Assembly: GCA_017163975.1 (NCBI GenBank)
Contig: JAFFSR010000136.1
Span: forward strand, 12,707,501 to 12,771,500
Direction of reading: 5' to 3'
DNA length: 64,000 bases
From: Anastatus disparis
Taxonomy: Eukaryota; Arthropoda; Insecta; Hymenoptera; Eupelmidae
The notes below the pieces were generated by a model that was given only the letters and a program-made list of their open reading frames with translations, was not told the DNA's origin and did no database searches. Shown piece after piece: positions 12,051 to 25,347 of the stretch (the first letter of the stretch is position 1; each line of letters opens with the position of its first letter). The translations under genes were made by a program, and so were the position numbers.

Positions 12051-12249
12051 CGAGATCGTCAGTGGATCAGTCGGTAGAGCGATGGATTCGTAATCTCGAA
12101 GTTTAGAGTTCGAATTCCGCTCTCGGCAGCCGATTTCAACAAGCACCGCTGCACTTTACACGTGCTTTGTTCACAAACACACTGACGATCTTCGTCGCTA
12201 ATTAGCATCACAATGATAGCTGAAATACAGTGATGTTAAGTAAAATAAA
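12051..12249 (+). mobile_element. tRNA-derived SINE, copy 1, with target-site duplication
   Basis: The head resembles a tRNA gene. An A-box-like TGGATCAGTCGGTAGAG lies at 12063-12079 and a B-box AGTTCGAATTCC near 12108-12119, followed by a non-tRNA body ending CGTCGCTAATTAGCATCAC and an A-rich tail. It is flanked by perfect 10-bp direct repeats AAAGTAATAT (12041-12050 and 12250-12259), which marks retrotransposition by target-primed insertion. Two related copies lie at 25.2 kb and 53.7 kb. It is not a functional tRNA: acceptor and anticodon stems do not pair properly. Confidence 0.88.
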
Positions 12250-12259
12250 AAAGTAATAT

Positions 12260-15200
12260 TATGACTTATAAGTAAATTTCTATTTTTTTTTATTTTTATA
12301 TATTTTAATCTTTGTATTTCTAAATGCGTTAACCATCAAATTGCATACTAGTGCGAATTTACAACGGTATGTTTTTCGATTAACTGGTATTTTTAGAAAA
12401 AGTTAACATGTTAATTACAATCATTACAAAAAAAATGAACTTTTTCTGTTAAAATAAAGAACATTAATCAGATTCTCAGAAATTTTAATAAAAATCACTA
12501 GGTTAAATTTTTTTTATTTAAAAAAATAAATATATAACAGAAATATAAAGGTTCAATTGAAGCGTGCAATTCGAAAATTAAAAAATAGATGAAACAAATT
12601 ATTATTATATCTTGTTTGACCCATTTAAAACATATGAATAAATAATATATGCAATTTTTGTGCATAAAATACCTGTTAATCTAACGTGAATCACCGCTGA
12701 TGTCTAGAAACTCTTTTACATATATTTAGTTTTTTAAAACAAATATACATTACTTTTTTATTCATTAATTAAATGCGTATAAAAAATTAATTTTTAATAG
12801 AATTTTAACTACAGATAAACGCAATTTTCTAGACTTCTTATAAAACTAACCTGAAATTATTGAACATGTTATTATGCCTAACGACTGTTAAAGCTTCATA
12901 ATATTAAATAGCCAATAAGTATAAAATTACGAAGAATTGAAAAAAAACTCGTCTAAGCTATTTAAAAATAATTTGTTTGTAGCAAGAAATTAAGTCTATT
13001 TGCTACAAAAAACAAACATTAAAAATATTCCAATATATAAAGGACTATAAAAAAATTTAATAATGACATGAAAATGAATTCGTATTTGTACGATTTACCT
13101 TTGCTGTCTAGCTATTGTTAAAATTATTTGTAACGATATAGGAGAGAGAAAAAATCACAAAAAAGCTCTTAGTTTTTAAATTAAAGTTTTCGACCCATAG
13201 ATTACGAATATAAACTTTCTTTTTTAATTAAAGAAAGACAAGCAATATAAAGAAAATCAAGATCGAAGAGGTAAATTTTCTATATGCAAGCTATTTAATG
13301 TAAATATTAAGATAATAATTCGCCAAAAAGAAATATTAGTTTGTAGAACGCCGACGATCAGCTTCTCGAAAACTAAGCGCTTTTTTGTCCTGTCCCTCTC
13401 GCTTAATATGAAAAGAATAATTCAACCTAAATGTATTTATTTAGTCAATTGATTATTTTATTACCTATTCAAGTATATTTTGGAATGACCTACATCAATA
13501 ATAATAAAAGTGCTATTTTAAACGCGCAATACAAACTTTTCGTAAATCATAAAAAACTTTGAAATTAGAATGATTTATATTATTTACAACTTTACTATTT
13601 ACTTACCGAAACCTTTTATTTATAGCATATATTCAAAAAGAAAACTAATTAAATACCAATTAAGAAGTTGCCAAAAAAATAAAAATATCTTTAATAAAAA
13701 AAAGTTCTCAATACGTTACTTGCTGCAGTTCTTAGAACGAGCAAAGTATGTCTGCGGTACGCTTTTGATACGAGGAAGTACAATAAGTGCTTATACCTTA
13801 AACTATAGAAAAAAAAATAATTATTCGACAAGGTGTAACTAGAAGTTACACGTTATTATTTAATAAGGAAATGAAAGCTACTTGACGCAAAAGTGACAAG
13901 GGTAGGAAGGATTATTTATTATTCACTAAATAGCTGGGTTAACTAGATTCTTTTTACTGGTATAATTGAGAAAACGATACATGCACTAAGTACATACGAC
14001 CCTCGAAAGACTTTGTAAAGACTTTTAAAGAACTAATAATAGACATAGAACGAATGACTTGGAGAATAAGATAGATAAACGTCACGAAAAAATGATTTAA
14101 TAATAAGTCTGGTCTGAGCATTTTTATAGTTGTGATACGAGAATCACTTAAAGACAATATTTTGCATAAAGTTATGAAATTTTTCCATAATAAAATGATG
14201 CATGTAAATTAAAATATACCAAAATTTTTTAAAATTCAAAATTGTAAGCGTTGTAAATGATTCTGCAAAATACTCTATTCTAAAAAAGTAGTCCAAGTAA
14301 AAAACACTTTACTACGTGCAAACTAATTACCTGACGTTTCTTGATAATAAAGTTTGCGTCATGAATATACCTTATTTAAACAATATTAAAAATTACTAGT
14401 TTTTCATTTATTTAAAATAAATTCTGAATTTATAAATTATCTAAATTTTAAATATTAAAAGTTTCTTATTGATTATTAGATCAACAGAATATCTCAATTC
14501 ATAGTACACGATACTGATAAAAACTACTAAAGTAAATTGCTTCAATTTCATACCAAAATTATTCATTAATTTATATTTTCCACAGAATCACAATCGTCGT
14601 AACTTTTTACCGAATTTTCGTCTTTTATTAACACTTTTGTAATTTAAGAATTCACCTATCAATCTTTCTTGAACGATTATCATTACTAAAAAAAGGCACA
14701 AACCATCAATAAGAAAAATTAATCTTTCTTTTCAACAGATAGTAAAATTGATGACTAAGCTTAAAAAAACAATTTTCGTAATAAAACCATATATTAATAC
14801 ATGCCTTAAAATAATTATCTGGAAAAACGTCAACGCGCAAAACTCGAACTCCTTGGCGATTGTGCAAAAACAACACTGCTATATCACTAAATAGTAAAAG
14901 CCGCTTGGAGTTGTGTAGCGTAGCTATAATACGACATTCGTACAAGTAAGAAGGAAGCTTAGAATATGCAAATCATTGGCTTTTTTTATGTTTTTTAACC
15001 GAGACAAGTTTAGTTTTTATATGAACCGATGATAAAAAATACAAGTTGAAAGATAAATGATAATTTTTCTTGAACATTAATCTTTTTGCATTTGTACCGA
15101 ATAGGTCCTGCGAGCATTAGTTGTATTATGTACTCGCTTATATATAAATTAAAGTTATTCTTATTTTTTAATTTTTTATTAACGGTTAAACGCAAGTGTG

Positions 15201-17906
15201 TACCTGTGTGTATGTCAATCATGATTTATTTGTATTCCAAATAAAATGTATTACTTTTTTTTGTATTTATTTATATTGATATTGTTAAACACAAAAAAAT
15301 ATATTAATCAAAAGAATTATATTGACTTTATGTGAATATTTTTTAATAATTAGTCCAAAAGTCAAATATTAATTATATTTACATACCTTAAAACTCATTT
15401 ATTAAAAAAAATTGTCATTAAATATAATATTTTCATGAAAAGTTTGATATATGTCATGACTGTATATATTGCTTTTTTTTAATTTTACGACCAGCTTAAT
15501 TAAGTTTCTTTCAAGCATTAATTATTAATGAAAACCTTATAAAAAAAACTATCGTTGGTATCCCACGTAAAGTTGAAAAAGTATGTTGAATAAAGAGCAT
15601 CATAAAACCAATACAACTACAGAAATTGATGTATGAATGATAAATTCATATACTAATAATAGCCTATATATTTATTGAAATAAATATTACATTATTAAGT
15701 TCGTTTCAAAAAGCAAAAGTTATCATTGATACTTTGCATGATTTCAAGTACTCAGAATGACACATGCTATAAATAATTGTTAACGATCAATAAAAATTTA
15801 GTGCAAGTTTTTGATCGATTTTTAATTACATTCTATTCGTATATATTTGTGCGCAATGCAAACAGAAGAAAATATAAAAATTAAATTGCATTCATCATTA
15901 TTATTTATTAACATTCATTTATGCGTAGAGTATAACTCGTTTCTACCAAGACTTTAATTAAAAATTTATATTTAAAAAAAAAGATATCTCTTTCATGTTA
16001 GTGATTGCTTTCTAACACGTGAAATTGAGAAAATATAAATAATAAAAATTCATATTTTTAGTAATCATACTATATATCAAGTTTTAAATTCAATAGAATG
16101 TTTAGAATGTAATTATTAAGTTGAAAAAAAATTAATTTTTTTACAAGAATTATTATAATTTAATAAAAATCATTTAAAAATAATTATTAAAAAGCTAAAC
16201 GTATTATTTCATTGAACATAAGCTTTACACAATAATAAATAATTAATCAATATACCACAGCTAGAGAAAAATTAGATTTTTTTAAATTCTATGTTAATTT
16301 AATTATTTTTGAAGTCATAAAATATTTTTATTATAATGCATGACAATATAGTTTTTCTAAATCACTATTTTATTTTTAGAGTTTTAAAATAACAACTATG
16401 TACCATTCTTCATGACTGAATATAATGTTTTTTTTAATTTTATGCAAAATATTAATTATTTAAAAATATACTCGATAATAATTTTATCATTTTTCAATAT
16501 TTTATTTGTACAGATATTATGACCTCAAACTACGTAAATGATCATAATACGCTTTTTACGTTATACGTAAATAGTAGATTCAATTTTTTAGACAGTTAAT
16601 TATGGCAATTTTATATTTTCGGAAATTTTCAAATATCATCCTAAAAACTATTAAAAATACATGAAAGAAAATGAATCATGAATTAAATTTTGTTCATCTT
16701 ATTGAAAATTGTTTATTTATTATCAATTTAAATTAAAATTTCATTAAGGTATTAATTAAAATACGGTTAACGATCTTTTTTTCAAATGAATACGAAAGTA
16801 AATATTTAATTAATAAAATCATGGTTCATTAAGTCTAACGACGAAATTTCAAACGTCAATATTTCAAATAACTTATTGATAAGTATTAAGAAATATTTGA
16901 AATAGCTTAAAATTTTGTATTGACACATTAAACGTTATTCGTTCAAGATCGTTTGCTTACATCACTGTTAAAACATCAAAATTTAATAGAAATAACTTTT
17001 CAAAATAGTAAATATAAGAAAAGACACAGTAACTGCAGCTATCACGTGTCCATAATTAATTCAAACGGCATAAATTATAAATTCATCATTTGAGTAAAAA
17101 CAATTACTCATCGCTAAGATTAATATACATATTTTTGTAAGTGAAACTACAAGAAATAGTATAAAAAATTTTTCAAGTTTATTCCGCATACATACAACTG
17201 GGCAAGGTTTGTACACTCAGTGACTCGATAAATATAGACTGAATGCGTTCTATTTGAGCACTTTGCTTGAAAAAAAGGACAATTTGCACTTTCTAAGGCT
17301 GTGTGCTCTAACTACGATACACGAATGTTCTTTCAATGTTATGCTATTACCGTTTTTCTTTTATTTTAGAAACTTGTCATTTTCGCTAATAAAATGAAAG
17401 TACTGAATTTTCATAAATAATAATCTAAATTGACTATAATTTACTTAACTAAATGTACGGAATAACGTTCGACGTGATTAATAGGAATTTTTTTTATCAA
17501 TGACGAGAAAATTAATGATGACTTTTTTTTAAATCTTAATGAGTAATTTTATTTAAGTCTTCAAAGTTTTCGTGACTTGAGAATATTTTCATTGACTATT
17601 ATTAAGAGAGAAAAAAATTTGCAATTATCACAAATGTATAATGACGCATAAGTTGAATTGCAATGAAAGCAAACCGGTTAGTAAAACACACTAATAAACT
17701 ATCATTTCTAGATAATTAAAACCTTTAACGTTAACTATATGAAAACATTTAAAAAATATTGATTTCAACAATAATTAAAAGCTTTCATACTAAAATTATC
17801 AGTAAATAAATAAATTACGGAAATAAACTTGTAATTTCATTTAACCTTTACTACGCGTTGAATATAATAAAATTATAAAATAAAAATGGAAATTTATCGT
17901 GCTTAC
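12260..17906. other. AT-rich intron-like region without supported genes
   Basis: Both strands carry only low-complexity ORFs. Less AT-rich patches occur at 13340-13400 and 14810-14940. The latter overlaps a 79-codon minus ORF with no recognisable domain or splice context. If the exon at 17907 belongs to the ALDH gene, this is one of its introns. Confidence 0.4.
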
Positions 17907-18060
17907 CTTCAGTCATTGATTCAATTAGCACTTTAGTATCCTCCGGATTAAAATTAACTGCATACTTGTGTATCTGAAGTTCATCAATGTCCACTGCCAC
18001 GGACTCGGACGTATCTTTCGTCCGGCCGTCTAAATCAGTCATATCCAGTACCACTTCCGC
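17907..18060 (-). CDS. Second candidate 5' coding exon, probably of the aldehyde dehydrogenase
   Basis: An exon-like block of balanced base composition with a good acceptor (tttttatag at 18061) and a good donor (gtaagc below 17907). It is open from GCGGAAGTG onward, with an ATG at 18042 giving MTDLDGRTKDTSESVAVDID and ending LIESMTE in phase 1. Spliced to the exon 8758-8795 it reads [11 protein letters not shown] in frame, for a 552-residue protein. It is acidic, with no recognised domain. It may instead belong to an unrelated minus-strand gene whose other exons I cannot see. Coding status is more certain than the partner. Confidence 0.55.
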
Positions 18061-21000
18061 CTATAAAAACAACACATATATGTACACCAAATTCTTGTTA
18101 AAAGTTTAATATAAAACAAACAAGTAATGCATATAACTCAAATATTTCTTGTGAATTAAGTGTTTAATTTAATTTACATTGAAAAAAAAAATAATAAAAT
18201 TACTCACTTAAATAAAATAATAACGATAATAGAATGCACAGTAATGAGATAAAATAAGCGTGTTACTCGTAAGACAGTAAGCAGAGAACTGTTTTTATTA
18301 TGTTATACGTATATACGATTACGTTGGAGATTTGTATAGATTATAGTCAGTAAGAGAGTAAAACGGTCACGTGGAGGGATACGTTTATCTATTTAATTAA
18401 CGAGTAATATTTAAAACAAGTTTGAATAACAGAGAAACGAGAAGAAGAATGAAAAAGTTAAACAAGGAATGAAAAAAAAAGCTCCACCGATATTTAAAGT
18501 GACAGTGAAAAGATTTTACAATGCACACGGTTTGACGCACTTTGAGAAAGTGAAACAAGCGCAGCGAACGCAATTTTGTTATGATTATAGTATGCAGTCA
18601 AAAAGGCGGAAGTGTGTAATATAACTTTAACTAATGTATAGAGAGAAACTACAAATCAATTATGGTTAAATGTTATTTCTTTCCTTTTTACCATCGGTGC
18701 TCTATGATTTATGACTTTTTTACGTTGACAGAAGTTATAAACGTAAATTTTCATATTGGTAGGTTTCTACATTTTTTATTAAAGTTTTCATAATTTTATG
18801 AATGAAAATATAATTTTTAATGATTATATTTTAGACAATTATTAATACATTTTAACATTGAGTATGAATTTAAAAATAATATTAGTTTTATTATAAAAAT
18901 ATTCAGTTTTATTAAGTATTTTAATTTTAAAATGTATTATAAAAATGATTTTAAAGTATATCTGAAGTGACTTTAAAACGTTTGTTGTATAAGTAATAAT
19001 CCATTTTTTAATGTAACCGCAAAATCGTAAATTATTAAAACTTATAAAACTCCAAAGCTTTATGCCTTTTAGGCAATCAATATTTACTTTTATGACTTTT
19101 TATTATAATATTAATATCAATATTGTACTTATATTTTAAAAGCATATAAAACAGACTTTAGTCGTTTTTATTTTAGATGACTCGAGAATATTTGTTTTCA
19201 TTATTTTTAAAATTATTTACGAAAATTTAATTTTCTTTTAGTTACTATATTCACTATATTTTATAACAATTTGTTCATAATATAAAAAATCAAAATCAAG
19301 TATGATTTGAAAATCAATTCATTTAAAATAATTTTCAGTCAAGAATCACTATTATTATTGTTGTTGTTATGTCATTGAACTCTCAACACACGTGAAAAAT
19401 CTTATTATAAAAACTATTTAAAATAAAAGACGAAATAATTAGAAACATTTGAAATATCTTTTTTATTAGATTTTTATAACCTTTAAGTTAATGATGCATT
19501 TCAGTTATCACAAAAGTTTAAAGTAGTGACTATAAAATTTTTCTATGTCAGAAAGATTAAAGTTTAAAATCAGGATATTAGCTTAAAATTAAGTGAAAAA
19601 AAAAGATTGATGTCAAAAACTGATAGTAAATTCAGAGACAAGACGAGAAAAAAACTATTTATATTTTTGTACTTATAAATATACATATGAATCAGTAAAG
19701 AGTATGAATATTAATGTTTACTCACGGATAAGTTCATTAATACACTGTTTCAAAACGTTTAAAAAACTTTATTTATAGATAAAATACATTAAAAAAGAAT
19801 TTTTTTCATTCTATACCAGTTTGGCTTAGTTAAGTCCTTTGCAGCAACTGCCTAGCAGGTAAAAGATTTAGTTTGAGAAGAAAAAAAAATGTCGGAAACC
19901 AGTAACACTGCTTAAGAATTATGGGCCTGTTAAAGTCTAAATTCTTTTCTTTCACTTTCTCCTACCCAGAAACCAATAGATATTTTTAAAAAATCTTTGG
20001 AACTCTTTTTTCAGAATTTTAAAATGTAGAATGCTGACTGTGTTTGACGAAAAATTATACTTTCAAAATTTTATAATACAATGTAATAATTAATTGCATA
20101 TTGGGAGGAAGATTGAATTAGTATGCTCTAACCTTTGATTAAAATGAATGAAAAAAAAAATTTTTTTAAGTTTTTTTTTTGCACTGAATAGTTACCAAAA
20201 AGCTTGAAAAGGATTTCATTTTTATTTTATGTCTATAAAATTGTTAATAAAAATATAAAATTTAGTTTTTCATTATTCTCGAAAATTGTTTATTAATATG
20301 GCTATTTTTTCCGTTCTATATATATATATATATATCAAATTTTACATAAAAAAATTAAAATGCCTAAAAGTCTGAGAAAATGTTCTATTTGACAATGAAA
20401 ACATACAAAAACTTTTTTAGCTAAATACATTTTTTTTAGGGAATTTTTTTTAAAATGAATTTTATCTAAATCACTGACGTTTTACACTTGACGAATACAC
20501 TTGAATTTTCACAAATTTTTTTAAGAAAAAATATATTTTACATGTCGTTTTCGATAACAAGTATTCTGTAAACTTTTTATTCGTATTCAATAGTTATTTC
20601 GAATAAAACATTAATTTAAAAATTCATTTAAAAAGAAGCTAAAAAGTACGATATCCTATATTTCATAACAATTGATCGCTTTTCGAATACCAAATGAAAC
20701 ATTCTGAGATTTGAATATTTCCATTTTTTTTACTGCGCTAGTTGATGTTAAATATCTCATATATGGGTCTAATTATTTATTTATTTGTTGTACCGATTTA
20801 TATTATATTCTATTTTTTATTAAATTTCATTCATTCCCAGAATTTTTTGATATTTTCAAATTATGTATTTGAAAACATCATTCCAAATTATATAGAATAA
20901 TATTATAGTTAGCTCACAATTATTAAGACCAGAAGTAGTGCTAAATTTCTATTATACGACTTCCGGATAAAAAATGTGTGTTTTGTTCTCTAGATATTGC

Positions 21001-24000
21001 AATATATTAAAAATTTGTTGATACTATTTGCGTTCAATAACGAGAACGCAAGTGTGTAAAGCGTAATTATTCTATAGATTCTGAGAAATTATTGCTTTCA
21101 ATTATTAAGCGTATCATAACGCCAATTGTTAAACTTTTTTCTTTTATAAATATATATACATACATATATAGATCCTATGAAAAAATTATTCGAAATTCTG
21201 TTACGAGGTGCTGACACCTACAATTCTAAGCTCATGCAGTATGAAAACAATACCCTATATACGCTCTTCATAATGAATGGATATTGAACTTTATTTAAAA
21301 CTTTCTTTACCAGTGTTATTATTAATGAGATTCTTTATTAAATTAATTGCTGTTGCTTAAATTGGAAACATTAATCAATAGGTGCTTTAATATTATTTTT
21401 TCAATATATTTTACGTTTAAAGTTTAACAATGCTATAATGTAAGCATTGGATATCGTTAAAATGATTCGAATGCGTTAAATTTAACAGATCAGCATATTT
21501 ACAATCTAAAACACTAAAACTTACTCAAATTTCATACTTAACATTTCACTTTGTTGAATGTATATAGCCAAATAATATGGATGGCATGGCTCATTTTTAA
21601 ATTATTTAAACTCTTATACAAATGTATTAAAATGTTCGTTTTAAATAAGTCAAAAATTCATTTCTGTAATCTATTTGATTAAATCTTAAATGTTGAAAAT
21701 AATATAATTTTAATGATAGCTATGTTTATTACTCCTATTTTACAAGGATTATTGTTTAAAATTTAAAAAAAAACCGAAATAACTTTCATAATAATAATTT
21801 AAAAACGTAAAAAAGTAAATTAAGGAAAACTTGGTCAAAAATCAATTAACAGAAATTATATGCTGTAACAATTTTAATGCATTTTCAAAACCAAAAATGC
21901 AATTCCTTAGTATTTTAAAATGCTGTTTGGCTGCAAGTGAAACAATCATATTTATTTTTTAATTAAGAGCTTTTACATTTTTTCTTTTTAATATAACTTA
22001 ATACTTATGTTAGCGTTTTATTTATCTGTAGAATATAAAACCTATTGTTTTATTTTTTGAATAATTAAATGGATCATGAATTTTACTTTGTTACATCAAG
22101 ATTATATTATATACAAGTGAACTGTACAAAATTTTGAACATTTTGATTTATAAATATCTGTATTGAAATTTTTATTTAAAAATTTGCATGCGATTCGATC
22201 GTCATTTTCAACACAAATTTGTTATTTATACAAAATATACCCGGGTGTTATTAAAATTACACAACGATTTTTAAACTTCAAACCATTTTCTATTTTATAA
22301 ATTATTTGAATTGTTATTTCATAAGAAACGTATAAGCACATTATGGAAAAATTTATATGTATATATATTTTCGTTTTGATTATGGGCACTTTTTACACTG
22401 AATTAAAAACTTTTTCACATTCTTGATGATTCACTGAAAAACTTTTTTTCAACCGAATACGATCATTAGCCGCAAATGTTGAATAGTTATCAATCCATTG
22501 TATCTGAACTTTTGAAAATAATAAATTTACTTAGAATTTCAAACACTTTGTCAGAAGGGCTGAACTTCGTAATACTGTAATCGCAATACTGACTATAATA
22601 AATAGCGAAAAGTGCGTAATATAAAATAAAACGATTGTAATTTATGCATAATAAAATAATGAAAACTTTAATTAAAACGCAATTATCCATTTAATGATAA
22701 TACACCAAAACTTACCATTATTAAAAAATTTTTCAATAACTTAAGAAGTAATATATAAAAAAAAGAGTACAATAGGAAAGTTTTTTTTAACAATTAAAAT
22801 TGTAACGTCAAGTTCGCACGGCAAGCGGACACTTGATGGCAAATCCGATGAATCGATGAAGAAGCGCGCGGGTACGCGCGAACGAAGCCGCCGGTTTCTG
22901 GCTGAATAAATTTTCACTAATGAAAAACGGCAAGTTCATCGTCGCCATCTAAGTAACTTTATTACGCAACTATGATTAAAATCAGTATATAGTCAATACA
23001 TTATTATATTCTTTATTGGTTCATCGCTATTATTTAAAGTTGCTCCAAGTTACCATCTTATTATTTTTCAAATATACTCTTTTGGGATTATTGAGGTCAG
23101 ATTAGTCTCCAATTTTATTTGAAGAAAATGTGGAATTTTCCGAAAAGATTTATAAATTATGTTTTGAAAACAACTTCTCAAGTTAAGAGAGTCTGAATTT
23201 TAATTTTTAAAATATTCTATTTATTACTAATATTGACACCTTATTCATCAAAATTTTCATAAAAATATGAATTGAACTGGCTTAAATAAAAAGAGTAAAG
23301 ATTTAATCATTTTATTGCCTATTCAATTCTCTATTAATTTTAATACATTTCTAATCTTATAATTTATTATTATTCATACCTTAAAAACCTACTGATATTT
23401 GGTTTAACGTAATAATACTTTAATTATTAACTGTTTTTTAATGTTCAATTTGTGCTTATTTAGAATATTTAAAATAATTTTATAATTTATTATTAATTAT
23501 CGATCGTTATTGTACTATTTGGTTCTAAGATTGTTGAGCTTCGGAGTTAATAATCTCGTTTTTTTAAATATTTTTTTATAAAAATACCTTTTTTATAGTT
23601 TTAATAAAATTCGTGATCTAAAATATTGAAAATTCTTTTGAATTTTAAGTTGGATTATTAAAAAAAATTTTTTAAACCATTATCAATGTTTAACTCAAAT
23701 AGTTTTAAATAACTGCAACTTTTTATTTTGAAAAAAATTGTTTAAATTAATGAATTTTTTTATTTTAAATTAGTAATTAATTTATATATTTTTTTATTTT
23801 AAAACATTTTTTTTAATCCATCAATATTATAAATATTTTATTTTATCTTTGAAATATTCATTTTTTTACCTTAAATACAGTATTAAATATCTTCTGAGTT
23901 TTTTGAAATAAGAGATTTAACCTTGAAGACTTTTACATTTACATATGCGATTTTCATTTTGTCATGTACATTGACACTTATGTTTTCATCCCACATTAAA

Positions 24001-24354
24001 AGTATGATTAGTTATAAAGTTATCAAAATGTGATTTGATTGAATAAACGTGCAATGAATAATGTTGATGATTATATGAATTAATTTTAAATAAAATAATA
24101 ACTTTCGATTATTTTTTCTTTAAATCTTTATTTAAGCATACTTGAATAAAGAAGATTAACATAATTAAAAAAAAATTAATTTTTCCAAATTTATTAGAAC
24201 GTTGCAAATTATATTCTATACAGCATTATTCAAATTCCCTTATTTTGGTGGACATACCGTTTAAGATGGATTTCGAACCACCAGAGTCACAGTGAAAAAA
24301 ATCACATGAAAAGAAACCTGATTCAAGTCAGTACAGAGGTGCTCGCTAATTAGG
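18061..24354. other. Gene desert with one G+C-rich island
   Basis: No coding exon could be supported across about 6.3 kb. At 22800-22930 there is a G+C-rich island with a cgcgcgggtacgcgcg near-palindrome, which may be a promoter or distal first exon for the minus-strand gene at 17907. A (TA)n run lies near 20318-20336. Confidence 0.4.
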
Positions 24355-24458
24355 TCAAGACCGAAAATTGCTCTCTTGATAGTAGCCCATCGAATCAAAG
24401 CCCAAGCCTTTAACTGCGGCTCTAATACACAAACCAATGAATCCCAAACAAAGTATTA
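24355..24458 (-). CDS. Orphan terminal exon candidate
   Basis: On the minus strand an acceptor (ctttatatag, ending at 24459) is followed by 34 open codons and a TGA. The peptide begins ILCLGFIGLCIRAAVKGLGF and continues DSMGYYQESNFRS. It is one hydrophobic helix followed by a short polar tail, with balanced codon use in an AT-rich desert. The exon starts in phase 1, which would accept the glycerol kinase penultimate donor (exon 27305-27438) and yield an alternative, membrane-anchored kinase tail. It could equally be the end of another gene. No family is recognised. Confidence 0.4.
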
Positions 24459-25134
24459 CTATATAAAGAATAGCTATAGATTATTGCAAAAATTAATGTA
24501 ATACCTAATCGATATGTTTTATAATTACTTTTGTAATTATCTACATAATAAATCATTTTGCAAAGTGACTTTAGTAATTAATTAAATTATGTGTATATCT
24601 AAAACGTATATACGTTTACACAAGTATACGTAATAAGATTTTAAATATTTTATTGTATTTATTAACGTACTATAAGTAAGCACGATATGTGAATACAATT
24701 GAAACATAGAGATAAATAAAGATATTTAAAGCATTATTGTGCAATATTGATAGTTTCTAACATAACTTTATAAAAAATTTATATATAATTTCTATTTTTA
24801 TGCAAATTGTTTGTTATTTGCAAACCCTTAACGCAATAATGTCATATTTTCGACATCGTAAAAAATATAACACATTTGAATGTTGCAGTTTTTTACAGAA
24901 TTTTTTGAGTTCATTTTTTTACGAAGCTACTTACGCTTTCTTTAAATCTTAAGTATAAATCAATTTATGATTATAATGTATATAAATTTATATGTTAACA
25001 AAAATAATCTGCACCTTTGTAACATTTAGTTAAATCTACAAAGTCTTTCAGTTAAAACTGTTAAGTTTTTTCTTAATCTACTGTATTATATAATTAAAGA
25101 AACAATTTTATCCATTTCAACCAAATTTTCAAAT

Positions 25135-25337
25135 TTTTTAAAATTTTATTTAACGTTGTTGTATTTATGCTTCTATTACGATGATAATTAGCGACGGAAG
25201 TTTCCAGTGTGTTTGTGAACAAAGCACATGTAACTTATAGTGGTACTTGTGTCAATCGGCTAGGAGCGAGATTCGAACTCGAGACCTCGAGATTATGAAT
25301 CCATCGCTCTACCTAGTGAGCCACTGAGACTTCACAT
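25135..25337 (-). mobile_element. tRNA-derived SINE, copy 2
   Basis: On the minus strand the head reads GTCTCAGTGGCTCACTAGG with a B-box GAGTTCGAATCTCGC, followed by a body ending CGTCGCTAATTATCATCG, matching the copies at 12.1 and 53.7 kb. Candidate 10-bp direct repeats ATTTTCAAAT lie at 25125-25134 and 25338-25347. It shares a further GTATTTATG-like 3' segment with copy 3. Confidence 0.85.
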
Positions 25338-25347
25338 ATTTTCAAAT

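Noticed and set aside
12051..12125. Possible tRNA gene with good A and B boxes
   Set aside because: Acceptor and anticodon arms do not pair, related copies differ in the anticodon position, and it continues into a shared non-tRNA body with target duplications. It is a SINE head.
14706..14945. Minus ORF of 79 codons with fairly balanced composition
   Set aside because: No family similarity recognised, no convincing donor, and the second half is low-complexity. A promoter or untranslated exon is possible but unsupported.
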